Position numbers and translations under genes: made by a program
The notes under the pieces: model-generated
Databases searched by the model: none
Seen by the model: only the letters and a program-made list of their open reading frames with translations
Told to the model about the DNA's origin: nothing
Shown here: positions 44,901-55,414 of the stretch, piece by piece
Layout of the letters: each line of letters opens with the position of its first letter
Numbering within the stretch: the stretch's first letter is position 1
Origin: Paracyclopina nana
Taxonomy: Eukaryota; Arthropoda; Copepoda; Cyclopoida; Cyclopettidae
DNA: 64,000 nt
Reading direction: 5' to 3'
Assembly: GCA_019096065.1 (NCBI GenBank)
Contig: JAGUCH010000008.1
Coordinates: forward strand, 1,617,001-1,681,000

Positions 44901-46080
44901 TATTCTTCTATAGTAGGACAACTGTGAAAGTGCATTGTATTACAACATTGAATTGGGTCAGATTTTGGCTGGAATTTGGTGTTGGTGTTTGCATGTCAAA
45001 GTGAAAGTGCTTTCACTTTTTTGGCTTCCAAGGACAAAAGAATGATCATATCCGGAGAAGACCAGACAACATTAATGCTGTGATCATCTACTACTTAATG
45101 ATTAGACCATTTCACTTAATTTCAGCATAGGCAACTCAAAGTGAAATTGAAAGAAAATAGGCAAGTCATGTAACTTTGTAATTTGAAGTTGGATTATTTC
45201 ACTTGCCAGCAAACCATATGAAATGTCAATAAGAATTAGTTAGTGTCATGAAATAGTAGATGATCAGCGCATGAGAGAAAAAGTAATCAACCAAATACTG
45301 CTGTGATTTGAGTGTGCATTTACCTGTCTGGGTTTGTAGCTTGATTTTGACTACATCAACTGGACAAGCCACTACCAATTGAGCTGCTCCACCTGCACAA
45401 CCAGCCCAAAAGATGTCCCAATTGGTGGGCTTGATGTTGACATCTGGTGACCTCATTGAGGTCAAGAATCTCAAGGTCACTCCATAGACACCAAAAAAGA
45501 GGGAATTCAAAGCTCCAGCTGACATCATTGGATACATCATTCCCTTAAACAGTCCTCTTGCCTATTAAGAAGAGATGTTTAATAATAAGGCATTAAAAAA
45601 ATTAAGTAGAACCTGTTATAAAGAAACATAACTTTTCAAAATGAGCTTCTTGTACCATTTAAACTTGAAAAAGAACCTTTGAAAATGAGATAGAACCTTA
45701 CTAAATGAAAAAGAATCTTTATGGTGAATTTCAAAATGAAGTAAATCCTTTCAAAATGAGATTGATCCACCAATATTAAGAAGGTCAAAATAAGAAATAA
45801 CTTTTCAAAATGAAATATAATCTTTCAAAGTGAAATAGGTTCTGTGACAGTGAAACTAATAACTGATACTCACTCCTTCATGTTTGAGGCAATCCCTTGT
45901 CACTTTAACTAAAGTTGTGGATTGATACAAAGCTTGCTGTCTGACCTTCAGTGTATCAAATGGGTGTCCCACAAAAAGGCCCATACAACCTAAAGAATGA
46001 AATAATTATCTAATTGACAATTATTTTTAAAATCTTAGTTTACCCCCAATCCATCCAGCTGAGAAGTCACACCAAAACAT
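41972..46080 (-). CDS. Mitochondrial carrier, SLC25A45/47/48-like, with three alternative copies of exon 5
   Basis: An inner mitochondrial membrane solute carrier. Minus-strand exons: 46080-46044, 45989-45874, 45561-45324, 44827-44716, one of 5a (44290-44169), 5b (43036-42939) or 5c (42839-42736), then 42677-42476 and 42020-41972. This gives 291, 283 or 285 residues. Carrier signatures are PFDTLKVR in repeat 1, PVDVVKIKLQ in repeat 2 and YLDVVKSRIQ in repeat 3, where the expected Pro is Tyr. WYKGLVPMAFR and FGRGLVVMSLRAFPLNGATF are the usual matrix-side motifs, and the C-terminus FLGYEYCL matches the A45/A48 group. All junctions are GT-AG and all phases agree with each exon-5 version. The substrate is unknown. 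Confidence 0.88.
42288..42400 (-). repeat. TTTGTTGAC / TTTGTTTAC / CCACGTGG repeat in SLC25 intron 6
   Basis: Read on the minus strand it runs CCTTTGTTGACGTTTCCGGT, then TTTTGTTTACATTTCCGG, then CCACGTGG. These are the same blocks, order and transcript-sense orientation as in introns 1-3 of the LINE-derived gene on the opposite strand. Confidence 0.8.
42736..42839 (-). other. Alternative exon 5c of the SLC25 gene
   Basis: Encodes DIHSFGVYMVLYHNFLAQCG, ending FFAGGMTG. Acceptor TTTACAG, donor GTGTGC, 104 bp, phases 2 in and 1 out, interchangeable with 5a and 5b. Confidence 0.85.
42939..43036 (-). other. Alternative exon 5b of the SLC25 gene
   Basis: Encodes DMKASVVYVLLYHNLIREKK, ending LMAGGLAG. 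Acceptor AATGCAG, donor GTACTC, 98 bp. It is 99 bp from exon 5c, with which it shares VY-LYHN and GG-(A/T)G. Confidence 0.85.
43200..43930. repeat. 17-bp satellite (GAGACTGAGACTCAACT) between exons 5a and 5b
   Basis: About 40 units, with CAGCC variants at the left end and ACTAAGACT variants in the middle, in the intron that separates alternative exons 5a and 5b. Confidence 0.95.
44169..44290 (-). other. Alternative exon 5a of the SLC25 gene
   Basis: Encodes DVPSYGVYIIAYEWIFDSLL, ending WVGGIAG. Acceptor TTCTTAAAG (weaker), donor GTATTT, 122 bp. It is the version closest to the standard (I/V)PSYG carrier sequence. Confidence 0.85.
44408..44672. repeat. About 21-bp tandem repeat (TTTCAAATGAGTGAAATA) in SLC25 intron 4
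   Basis: Roughly 12 variants of GATTTCAAATGAGTGAAATA and ATTATTCAAATGTGTGAAAT. It lies between exon 4 and alternative exon 5a. Confidence 0.9.
45600..45850. repeat. Degenerate repeat (CTTTCAAAATGA-ATAGAACC) in SLC25 intron 2
   Basis: About ten loose copies of AACCTTT(G/C)AAAATGAGATA. They are similar in wording to the arrays at 44.5 and 47 kb. Confidence 0.75.
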
Positions 46081-46348
46081 TGCTGTTGTCAACTTTCAGC
46101 AGCTTCTTTCTCCCATCTTTTTTGGCAATTGAACTTGAAAAAATTACTTCTTGGCAAATGTCCACAATTTAGTACTGCAAATGCTAGATTGCAAAGATCA
46201 AGATGACTTATGTCTTATCTTTGTGGGTCAAAAACCTGATTTTTTCCATAACTTTTTTTTGTCTGAAAGATAAAATTTTCTTATCTCAAAAGTCCAAAGG
46301 AGAACCAGGGTGAAAAAAGGTTGAGTGATAATAATGGTAAACTTTGCT

Positions 46349-49300
46349 TTATTTGATTCTACAGAAGCTCTCAACAGATTCAATCATGAAGAGAAGTGCA
46401 CAAAAAACAGCTCCAAAAAACAAAACTCCAAAAGCTGAAAAGCAGTTTTCAAATCCCAGGGGTTTTCCACTCAAATCTGGGCAAACTTGAGGCCCAGTTT
46501 TGTATTTATCTTCGATTTGCTTCAATGCTCCTTTTTCCCTCATTTCCTTCAAATGAAAGTTGAACAAGTCCAACCAAGGTGAGTCCTTTTGAAATCCATA
46601 TGCATAGGGCTTAAAGTCATATTTTGCAGGAATTGCAATGATTTTGCAGTCAATATATAGTTGCTTACTCCTAAAATAAACAATATACCTTCCTCACTGA
46701 AATAAAAATTTCAGAATACAATTGAACTTCAACTGTGAAATGGGACATTCACAGTGAAATGATACCTTCACGATGAAATAATACTTTCACACAGATAAAA
46801 AAAATTCAGGTTGTAATAGAACTTTCACAATGTGAAATAGAACTTTTGCATTGTGAAACAGAACTTTCATTATGTGAAATAGAATTTTTGCATTGTAGAA
46901 GTGGAACATTCACATTGTGAAATAGAACTTTCACAATGTGAAAAAGAAATTTCATATTGTGAAATAGAACTTTCACACAGTGAAGTAGAACTTTCACACT
47001 GTGAAATAGAACTTTCACAATGTGAAATAGAATTTTCACACAGTGAAGTAGAACTTTCACACTGTGAAATAGAACTTTCACACTGTGAAATAGAATTTTC
47101 ACACTGTGAAATAGAGCTTTCACACTGTGATATAGAACTTTGACACTGTGAAATAGAACATACACACTGTGAATAGAACTTTCCCATTGTGAAAAAGAAC
47201 TTTCCTGTTGTGAAATAGAACTTTCACATTGTAATATAGAACTTTCACACTGTGAAATAATGTTCACGCTATGAAATTAAACTTTCCCATGGTGATATTG
47301 AACGTTCTCTGAGTGAATTAAGGGCCTGTTCACCTGCTTATTATGGCCGTTATTTTGGCAAAATATTAGAAAGAAATACTGAGAAACTGAGAATTTTATT
47401 TTTGGTGTAGGATGGCTTTTGGTACCAATAGATCGATTCCGAAGTCAAAATCTGAAAAATGATTTTACAAATACCGGATATTTGCATAATATCGCGCGTT
47501 ATTTTGCTGATAATAATGCAGGTGAACAGGGCCTAAATCTTTCACATGCTATAATTAAGTTTGAAAAAAACTTGTTGGGAAATGGTTCTTTGATAGAGTG
47601 AAAAAGGACTTAGTCAACATTAGATGTATCGTTTTCAGGGAAACAAAACTTACTCAACAGCAAAAAAGTTGTCATAATAAGCAATGTTTTCTTCAGCAAA
47701 CATAATTTCTTCAAGATTATTGCTCGCAGTGTATGTTTCATATTTCTCTAGAAATGGCTCTGTCCTGGTTTTCCAAGCCATTTGCCAATCTGGATCAGTT
47801 GAAGTTTTAAAAGCATCCTCATACGATGTTCCAGGTGTGAGTGCAATTTTAAAGTCAGTTTTGCTAATCAGCTCTGGAATGCTGCGAAATGGTAAAATAA
47901 TTGTCCTGATTGATAAATTTGTAATCAATTGAGCCTCCCAATGATAATAAATGAGGAATCCAAACAAGACCAAGCTAAAAAAATACGAAATAGACTTTTC
48001 TGAAGATATTATTAAAAAAAAAAAAATACCTAGCAAAAGCAATTCTTGAAGCTATGTATTTAGGTGTGGCACTCCAATCTTTCATTAGAATAGCATTAAC
48101 TATGAAAATGTAAGATTTTGAAAATGTAAACAACTCCTGAATTTCTTCATCCTTCTCTTCAAACCTGATTGAACAAGTGTCAAGTATTTGAAATGCATAT
48201 CAACCTTCATTTCATACCTTATAGTGAAATAAAGGACTGGAGGAGCAAGCAGGACAAAAAGAGCCAAAACTACCCATGTCATGTAATGCAAAGTTTCCAC
48301 ATAAGCTCTGTAGTTGTAAGTTTCAGAAGGGTTCAAAATGAACAAACTGTGGTAAATTTGTGTGATTGGCTGGGCAAATGAAATGACAAAGCTTCTTGCT
48401 TCAGTCACAGTGAAATCAGTAGGAGCTGTAGAAATATGAAGTTATATAAGCTTTCAAAATGAACAGCAACTGAAAAGCTGACCAGGTTAAAAAGTGAAGA
48501 GAACTAAAGAAATGTAATAGTTCTACTTGAAAGGTTAGATCTTTGAATTCAAGTACAGTTTTAATATTTCACAGCACAGCCATGAAAGTGAAAGTGAAAC
48601 AATAACATAAAAAGTGAAGTGGAGCCATTGACTTAAAATGTGAAATGAGCCATTAACTTCAAAAGTGAAATAAGCCATTGACTTTAAGTGTGAAATAGAG
48701 CTTTTAGATGAATGATTTACTATATTTCTTTTAGTTACCAATGTCTATTTTCTTAGATGCTAACAATGCCACCATGCCGTTCCAACTGCCATCTTTTTGA
48801 ATAGCACCCCAAGCGCCATCTGGCGGCTTTATACAAGTAAAAGTGAAATTCAAAACTTCCTATTAAGAAAGAAAATGATTCTTAGGGCTCAAGCTTTGAA
48901 ATCGAACATCTCACTAAAAATTACCTGAAGGCCGTAAAAGACATCAGGGAAAAGTCCCAAGGGAATATATGAGTTATTTCCAATTGGAATCATTCCAGTT
49001 GTGTAAGGCTTAGATTCCAAGGTGGCAATTGTGAAATGGTGACCTCTTAAGTTCTGTCTTTTGTGCCATTTTGAACTTTGGCTAACAGTTTTTAGCCCAC
49101 TTGCTTCATTCCAAGTCCCATAGTCAAGAAGTATCAAATCACTCTACAAATTAGGAATTGAAATACAGATAGATTATTTATACAAGCTTTCAAAAACCTT
49201 TGGGTCAAGTTTGTAAGACTCCCAAATTCTAATGTTGTCATAATTGGATAAGAACCAGAAAATATCATCATTAATATCCAGAGGCAAATTTGCAAGTTGA

Positions 49301-49752
49301 TCTTTTGGATTGTCCAAGGTTGATAAATCAATCAGCCAAAATTCTCTATCAAAATTTTGCCTTTCTTCAAAAATGTCAAGCAAATATTGAATGCTTTCAT
49401 TTTGATTGACTGGATCAAAAATGAACACATGCAAATCCTCCTTGAGAAGCTGAAAATTCTTTTTGTGAGAATTCTGCTCCAAAAATTGACAAAAGATTCC
49501 ATTTGATCTGTAAGAAATTACAATCATCAAGCTTGAAAATCATTAAAATTGCAGTTTTTACCTGAAAGTCCTTGTTAAAGCATGGATTTGATAGAAATCT
49601 TGGTTAAGAGGTGGCAAATGGTAAATTATGGAATTCCTGTTATGAATTTTCATAAATTCCAAGACAAATTCTGGTTTTGGAAGTATCCAAGCATTTGTCA
49701 AACCAATGGTAAATATTGTTAAAATGAATACAAAAAGTATGCCTTTCATCAT
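46349..49752 (-). CDS. Ionotropic receptor (IR, variant ionotropic glutamate receptor)
   Basis: A ligand-gated cation channel of the protostome chemosensory IR family. Eight minus-strand exons: 49752-49562, 49507-49198, 49143-48925, 48859-48739, 48425-48218, 48164-48030, 47974-47654 and 46670-46349, giving 608 residues. It starts with a signal peptide (MMKGILFVFILTIFTIGLTN). An N-terminal domain of about 190 residues is poorly conserved, as in divergent IRs. S1 holds DGSWNGMVALLASKKIDI and TDFTVTEARS, with the ligand-contact Arg kept (about 291). Then come TM1 (MTWVVLALFVLLAPPVLYF), a pore-side segment (NAILMKDWSATP), TM2 (LVLFGFLIYYHW), S2 (LTPGTSYEDAF, MFAEENIAYY) and TM3 (AFGVLFFGAVFCALLFMIES). 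Donor of exon 2 is the unusual GTTTTT. The stop codon is embedded in AATAAA. A TTG-led extension upstream of 49752 is not needed. Confidence 0.9.
46725..47310. repeat. About 20-bp palindromic tandem array (GAAATAGAACTTTCACACTG) in IR intron 7
   Basis: About 28 copies. Adjacent units create TTTCACAcTGTGAAA, a near-perfect palindrome, so the transcript could fold into serial hairpins. Open frames on both strands are repeat artefacts. Confidence 0.93.
48560..48700. repeat. Short tandem repeat (AAAGTGAAATGAGCCATT) in IR intron 4
   Basis: About six variants of GTGAAAT-AGCCATTGACTTTAA. The GTGAAAT core is shared with the arrays at 44.5 and 47 kb. Confidence 0.75.
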
Positions 49753-49984
49753 GACTTTCCAGATTAAGAAATTATCAAGATTGATCAGCAAAATCTCCTA
49801 GATTAATAATGTGAGAAAAACTTGAACTTTGATGTCTTTTGCCTAATTGCTAATATTAATAATAGAAATACTGCAATACAGCCAAATGGAAAGTAATACA
49901 TCTTCAAAAATCACTATGTGTTAAAAAAAGTAAAAGCATTGAGATTAAATCAAATTCAGATTTTATTCAATTTTATTTTCTAGT

Positions 49985-51493
49985 TCAGTATTTATCAGTG
50001 AGAGCAGTCATGCCCACATACATTTGGAGTGTGACAAGTCCAAGGCTGGCAGTGGCCAAGGCTTTGTAGGCCAGGGCTGACCAAGGACCAATGCCAAAGC
50101 TGTGGACAAACCAGTCCAAGATGAGGCCCTTGTAGGAAGCCATGAGACCAATGATGACTAGGGCGGGCACAATGCTCTTGGCCAAGTCTCTCCTGGTCCA
50201 TAGCCAAACCAGACAAGCCAAGGTGACATAATGCATCAAGTTGATGTTGGCATCAAAGCTATTCTGGATGTACTTCCAATCGAATTCAATGCCTCTGGCG
50301 CCAACCCACAAGAAGATGACTCGGGTCAAGACCAACTCAGCGAAAGCCCAGCCAAGGCCAGCGACAAGGACTTTGACTTGGCCCTTACCAGCCACCCTTT
50401 GAATGACTAAATAGAGGCCTAACAAGTCAGCCAAGTCCACAGTCAACTTGAGGAATTCCTGAGAAAATACAGCCATAAAATAGATCCACTTCTTCACCCC
50501 CAAATCTATGATTTGATGGCTATAAGTGTTATGTACAAAATTCATTTAGTCAACTTTAAGTAAAAAAAAGTTGAAAAAAAAAACATCAAGTCTAGAGAGT
50601 AGAAATTAAGACTCAAGTTTTAGAACTGAAATTCAGGTGATCTTCAAGTCCATTAACTTAAATGAAATAAGCTAAAGTCAATAAACTAATAATCAAGTTT
50701 AACTTTGAATAAAAAAACTTCAATCTAATAAATTCAAGTCCAGAGCTTTCCCAGACGAGAAACTATCTTCTGATAAATCATGTTTCCAAACCAAGTCCAT
50801 AAGCTTCAAGTTTATCAACTTCAAGCATATTTACTTCAAGCTGAAGAAATTAAGCTTCAAGACTGCAAACTTCAAGTCCATGAATATAAAGACCAAAAAA
50901 ATCCATTCAATTAACTTAAGGTCAATACACTTAAACTTAACACTGAAAATCAAGTTCAGAAAGCTTTGAGCCCAGAAATTTTTTAAGTCCAGAAAGTTAC
51001 AAGTCCATGAAGTTTCAAGTCCAGAAAGCTTCAAGACCAGAAAGCTTCAAGTCCAGAAAGCTCTGAGCTCAGAAAGTTTTAAGTTTAGGAAGTTTCAATT
51101 CCTGAAAGCTTCAAGTCCCAAAAACTAAAAACTTGTATCAGATAAACGTAAACTTTAATCCAGAAAACAAGTCCACTGTTGAGTCGAATAACCTAAGGCA
51201 ATACTTACAGTCAAGAAGTCGAATTGGACGTCCTGATTCAACTCTTCATCATCATCGATGGCCACGGGGAAAAACGTGGCCAAAAAGAGCATTTTCGCCA
51301 ACTGAGTAAACATGTACAGCAGGCCAGCAGTGACACATTTCCAAAACACTCCATAATCCGACCTGAATTTCACATCATTAAGAATATTGTTTAATACTTT
51401 ATTTAGTAATACTCACAGCCCAGAAAATTTGTAGGTTAAATGGTAAGGAACATAAGCCAAAGCTAAACAATTGGCGAAATGGTAAAAAGTCAT
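49985..51493 (-). CDS. TMEM147: Transmembrane protein 147
   Basis: An ER multi-pass protein that associates with the translocon and partner nicalin. Three minus-strand exons: 51493-51417, 51362-51209 and 50458-49985, in phase, give 234 residues. It begins [20 protein letters not shown] with [15 protein letters not shown]. The middle holds [25 protein letters not shown] and [20 protein letters not shown], and the family signature [20 protein letters not shown]. Length matches the vertebrate protein (224). Intron 2 (50459-51208) carries a tandem array. AATAAA (minus) at 49962-49967, close behind the stop. Confidence 0.95.
50590..51130. repeat. About 16-bp tandem repeat (AAGTCCAGAAAGCTTC) in TMEM147 intron 2
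   Basis: Best-preserved copies lie between 50980 and 51070, with decayed copies (CTTCAAGTTTATCAA and similar) towards 50600. They occupy most of the intron. Confidence 0.85.
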
Positions 51494-52494
51494 TTTTTGT
51501 TTAGTTTCCAACAAAATGAGGAATTTTTGACACACAACGTCAGCTGCTTAAATTGACGCGAAACGGGTCGAAATTCCAAGTCGAGGCTACAATTCAATCG
51601 AGCAATAACAACTCTTGGCTTAATTTACCAACAAACGATTACAATAAACAATATTTCAATGATTTGATTGTACTGTATTTCACCATGATTTTAATTAAAA
51701 CGGCTAATTTGTCATGTGTTCTACGAGAATGTTTTGTAATATTTGCCCTAAAAAAAGAGCTCGGTTCGTACCGGTCTTTAACAACTGAGGAGCTGGATTT
51801 ACGAAAAACACGTTAGTTTGGATTTTGGCGTTTTTTGACTATTTTTGGCGATTTGTAAACTTCCTTTACTGTTCACGAAATACGAAAAACTCCGGCAACC
51901 TGGCGCTCCAGCCAGATTCATTGCTTCTATTTTTGGGCGAATTCCAGGGGAGAACCAGGATTTGGACCTACTCGGATGGATTGAGGAGTGGACCAACTTA
52001 CCTGCAAAGGTGAGTGAGCTGCGCAAATTGCTTGCAAAAACCTGCCAAAAGAGAATGAACTAAAACTAGAAATCGAGTAAAATCGTGAAAAAGTGAAAGC
52101 GAAAGTTGATTTTAATTTTCCAATAATATGAGTTTTTTATAATTGTTACAGATACTTATAGCTGAAGTTTCTAAAAGTAGGTCCTTTTAATACAAAGCGT
52201 CAAATTCTGGGTTAAGGGTTGATCTTGCAAATATCATAGTTTGCCATAATTTTGTATTTATATTGCTACTTTCAAATGTTTTTGATATTATCTGAATGCA
52301 TAACTCAATTGTTGGTCCACTACATTTAGTAGGACCATGATAGGTCCAGTCATGTTTCAATTTGAGGCTGTTGAAAGTTCATGTAAAGTTTTGCTAAAAG
52401 TTGGTCCAGAAAATTCGGAATGTCAACAGTTGGTCTAAAATGAAGAAACTCCAACTGGAAAATGACTCATTATGGTTCAGTGACCCAAACAAAA
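51494..52494. other. Intergenic, possibly with a short plus-strand gene
   Basis: A frame at 51839-52015 ends in a good donor (CCTGCAAAG|GTGAGT). It joins in phase to a piece starting at 52152 after TTGTTACAG, stopping 13 codons later (ILIAEVSKSRSF). The joined peptide (ending DLLGWIEEWTNLPAKILIAE) has no ATG of its own, so an upstream exon would be needed. Divergent from TMEM147. I cannot name it or be sure it is real. Confidence 0.25.
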
Positions 52495-52938
52495 ATGTCC
52501 TTGACTCAAATTTGCCTATTATTTCTGACAATTCTCCATTTGAGTGAAGCTTGTCATCCATTGAAGCAAGATTCAAGTGGGAACCTCAAATGCGAAGAAT
52601 TTCTGCTGAAATGGCTGCAAAATGCCAAAATACATCAGGATACATTTACTGTATTCATTTTGGATTCAGAAGCGAATCGAAATGAGCTTTGTTGGCCAGC
52701 CAGCTTTTTGAAAGGCTCTTGTGGTTGGTGGGTAACCATTTTGTTCAAATACATAACATCAAACTCAGGAGAAAAGTATTTGACCCAAAAAGGACAAGAA
52801 TACTGCGCAAAATACAGTGAACCGAGCAATTGTATCAGGAATTTAGAGCAATACATGGAGAAAATGAGACGATTGGGCCATCAATTCAAGAACAAGAAAT
52901 TGGCTGAAGAATACTGCGCTAAAAATTTCAGCTTTTGA
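52495..52938 (+). CDS. Secreted Cys-containing orphan protein, 147 residues
   Basis: A single exon. A signal peptide (MSLTQICLLFLTILHLSEAC) is followed by a mature chain with seven further Cys (in CEEFL, LCWPAS, GSCGWW, EYCAK, NCIRN and a final YCAKN, for example). The chain is otherwise charged and helix-like at the end (NLEQYMEKMRRLGHQFKNKK). An upstream in-frame ATG at 52462 would hide the signal peptide, so 52495 is preferred. AATAAA at 52987. No known family is recognised. It begins a run of plus-strand secreted-protein genes. Confidence 0.65.
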   Translation: MSLTQICLLFLTILHLSEACHPLKQDSSGNLKCEEFLLKWLQNAKIHQDTFTVFILDSEANRNELCWPASFLKGSCGWWVTILFKYITSNSGEKYLTQKGQEYCAKYSEPSNCIRNLEQYMEKMRRLGHQFKNKKLAEEYCAKNFSF

Positions 52939-52986
52939 CTAAGTTCATCAATCAAACCTTATATATGCCTTACACTATTCGATGAA

Positions 52987-52992
52987 AATAAA
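52987..52992 (+). terminator. Poly(A) signal AATAAA of the secreted orphan gene
   Basis: Canonical signal 49 bp after the stop at 52938. Confidence 0.65.
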
Positions 52993-53032
52993 GATCATTA
53001 GCGTAAAGTAGCCAGAAATGAGTCGTGTCATC

Positions 53033-53135
53033 AAAAATTATGAGGCATTTTGTCCATAAATGATCTGAGGCATTATGTCGAAAATTGAGGCATGTAGTCG
53101 AAAAATGAGGCATTTTGTCCAAATAATGAGGCTAA
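53033..53135. repeat. Short repeat (GAGGCATTTTGTCC) downstream of the secreted orphan gene
   Basis: Four to five copies of AAATGAGGCATTTTGTC(C/G)A with small changes. Confidence 0.8.
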
Positions 53136-53194
53136 AACTTCGATCAAAGCAGAAAATTAAAAATTCAGTTGTGCAGATGTAATTGTTGCAAATA

Positions 53195-53576
53195 CAGTCT
53201 GTCCATTCAAAATTGGACGGTACGGGAATCTAAACTTTTTGTTACAAGTTCAAGAAATACAGGACTTTTAAATGATATTGTTGGAAAGATTGAGCCTTTT
53301 TCCATCTTTTTTGTAAAAGTAGAAAAAATCAATTTAAAGAGGAAAAAACGGGAGAATTCAATTTTCCCAAGGCAACCCAGAAAAGTTACAGGAAAAAACT
53401 GATGCATCATTTATTTTTTGCTGTCACACGGAATTCATAAAAAATATTTTTCAGAAAACAAAAAAGATGTCCAAAGGTTCAAGCTTTCCATCGATAGCCA
53501 TTAAGCCTAAAAAATTCATGAATTCATAACACAAACTTTTGATTCCCGCACCGTCCAATTTTGAACGGTCAGACGG
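53195..53576. mobile_element. 382-bp MITE with about 50-bp inverted ends and TA target site (Tc1/mariner-like)
   Basis: The left end starts CAGTCTGTCCATTCAAAATT then GGACGGTACGGGAATC. The right end, complemented, starts CCGTCTGACCGTTCAAAATT then GGACGGTGCGGGAATC. TA dinucleotides flank both ends (53193-53194 and 53577-53578). No transposase frame. It ends 107 bp before the start codon of the PAN-domain gene. Confidence 0.85.
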
Positions 53577-53683
53577 TATATTTATGAAATAGGTAATCTT
53601 TTGTCTGAAAACTGGTTTTATAAGGAGAACGTACTCTTTATGTTGGTTACCCACCAAAGTTCAGCTGCTTCACAAGTGATAGA

Positions 53684-55133
53684 ATGGAAAAGCACCTTTA
53701 TCTCCTACTATTTTTGGTGCTGTTTTTAGCAAAAAGCATTTATACGAGTCAAGAGGCATTCTATTGCCTCAAAAATGGCTCTGAGCAAATTTGCTCAAAA
53801 TGTGCCAATTTCAATGAAGCCTGCTTAGAAGACAGCCAAGAATGCTATTGTCAAAATATTGCAGCACATATAGGTATGTTTTTCTTAGGCTGCTTTCAAA
53901 AACTTTTTGAGTTAAATTTTGTTTAGATGATCAACTTAAAGGTGGATTGGATCAGTGCGAGAAAGAAGCATGGTGTTATGTTGGTAAATATCCATTTAAA
54001 ATAATTAGGATATTGTATTGCTTTCAATAATGTTTTACAGGCAAAAATTCACCTTGTAGTGATAAACAAATATCAGACTTGGCTACACACAGCCTTCAGA
54101 TGCTATCCCCAATTCAAACTATTTTTTGGTCAGAAAATGCCTGCAACAGTCCCCTAAATGGTATGTGTAGACATAATTTCAAAGAAAATTCACGAAAAGT
54201 TCAATTTTTGCTCTCAGATTTTGGAAATGACTTTTTTCTGCCAAATGTCAAAATCATAGATGAAGAATTGACAGAAGAATTTGGAGGAGGTGGATTCAGG
54301 CTTGATTCTCCCGAAGCATGCCAAACAGAGTGTTTTTCTAGGTATATTTATCAAATTGTTCCTTTGTAAAATATTTTTCCAGGTACGTAAAGAAAAGTTA
54401 TTTCCCCGTAAAGAGTTTACCATGTAGATGAAAAATTACTCCCCTTCAAAGTTTAATTCTAGGTAAAGCAAGTCTTTTTGTAAAGTGTTTTTCACAGGTG
54501 AATCAAACAAAAATTACTTACCTGTAAGCAAAATAAAAACCACCCTGCCAACATTTCCAAGTCTTTTCCCTGGCACATAAAAAAACCAAATTGGTTTCCT
54601 TCTGAGTTCTTTTACAGTAAATGAACAAGAAGTCCATTGTAAAGTGTTTTCCCTGGTAAGTAAACAAGCTGATTTGCAGGGAAGTTATTGTATGCAATTT
54701 GTTTCAGCAGTTTTATCCCTAACTTATTCATCTTCTTTCGTCTAGGGTTGGCCTTTGTGGAGCTTGGACTTTTGATAGTTCAGAGCAAAGATGCCATTTA
54801 ATGACCACAAATGGATGTTGTGACCAATTCAGCAAAAGGGAAGACAATGAAGATTTCATTTCGGGATATTTTTGCCCTAAATGCTGGTCGACTCTCAATT
54901 ACTGTCCTTGTTCACCAATGGAAAGAAGGGAGGCTTTTCTTACCACTTTTGTGTCTGGGGGCAGAACTGCTCCCAGTTTATCAGCAACAGTAATTTACCC
55001 CATAACGTTTTATAAGTAAGTTTTCTTTTATGGTTAATGATGATTTGTTTCATTTAGGCTGCCATTGGTCAAAAGGCACTGCCAAGAGCTTACAGAAGAG
55101 CAATTTGGGTACATAATGGCCACAGATGGGTGA
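53684..55133 (+). CDS. Secreted PAN/apple-domain protein
   Basis: Six small exons: 53684-53873, 53927-53983, 54041-54160, 54218-54341, 54746-55015 and 55058-55133, all in phase, give 278 residues. A signal peptide (MEKHLYLLLFLVLFLAKSIY) is followed by a Cys-rich first part (CSKCANFNEACLEDSQECYC). A PAN/apple-like domain follows: FRLDSPEACQTECFSR, then VGLCGAWTFDSSEQRC and HLMTTNGCC, the usual C-x3-C...W-x-F...C-x-L spacing. The last part has CPKCWSTLNYCPC and KRHCQELTEEQFGY. PAN domains bind protein or carbohydrate outside the cell. AATAAA at 55188. Confidence 0.78.
54370..54680. repeat. Degenerate repeat (GTAAAGTGTTTTCCCTGGTA) in PAN-gene intron 4
   Basis: About five loose copies of a 50-70-bp unit containing TTTTCC(C/A)(G/C)GTAA and AAAGTGTTTT. 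Several contain GTAAGT or ACAG words and could act as decoy splice sites. Confidence 0.65.
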
Positions 55134-55187
55134 GAGTCAGTTCAAGAGCCAAATCTAAATCTGACAATCCTTTGACTTTTAGCTGAA

Positions 55188-55193
55188 AATAAA
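55188..55193 (+). terminator. Poly(A) signal AATAAA of the PAN-domain gene
   Basis: Canonical signal 54 bp after the stop at 55133. Confidence 0.65.
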
Positions 55194-55414
55194 TGAAGGA
55201 AAATTATGTGGTTTTTTTAGTTTTCTTTTATAAAAAGCTGAGTTGCCTTTGACAATCCTGAAAAGAGCCGAAAAATTGCCACCAAACCCAGAATAAGGCA
55301 CTTTCTTTTGCCTAAAAGTGCCAATCTGGAAAACAAGTTTGAAATGTGTATATCAGTTACTTTTTCATAAAAATAGCTGAAATTGAGTTTGAAATTATAG
55401 TGAGCATTTTCAAC

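Noticed and set aside
46806..47267. Open frames on both strands (up to 153 codons)
   Set aside because: They come from the 20-bp palindromic array in an IR intron.
51553..51816. 87-codon plus-strand frame upstream of TMEM147
   Set aside because: No start context, domain or splice partner; it overlaps the likely TMEM147 promoter.
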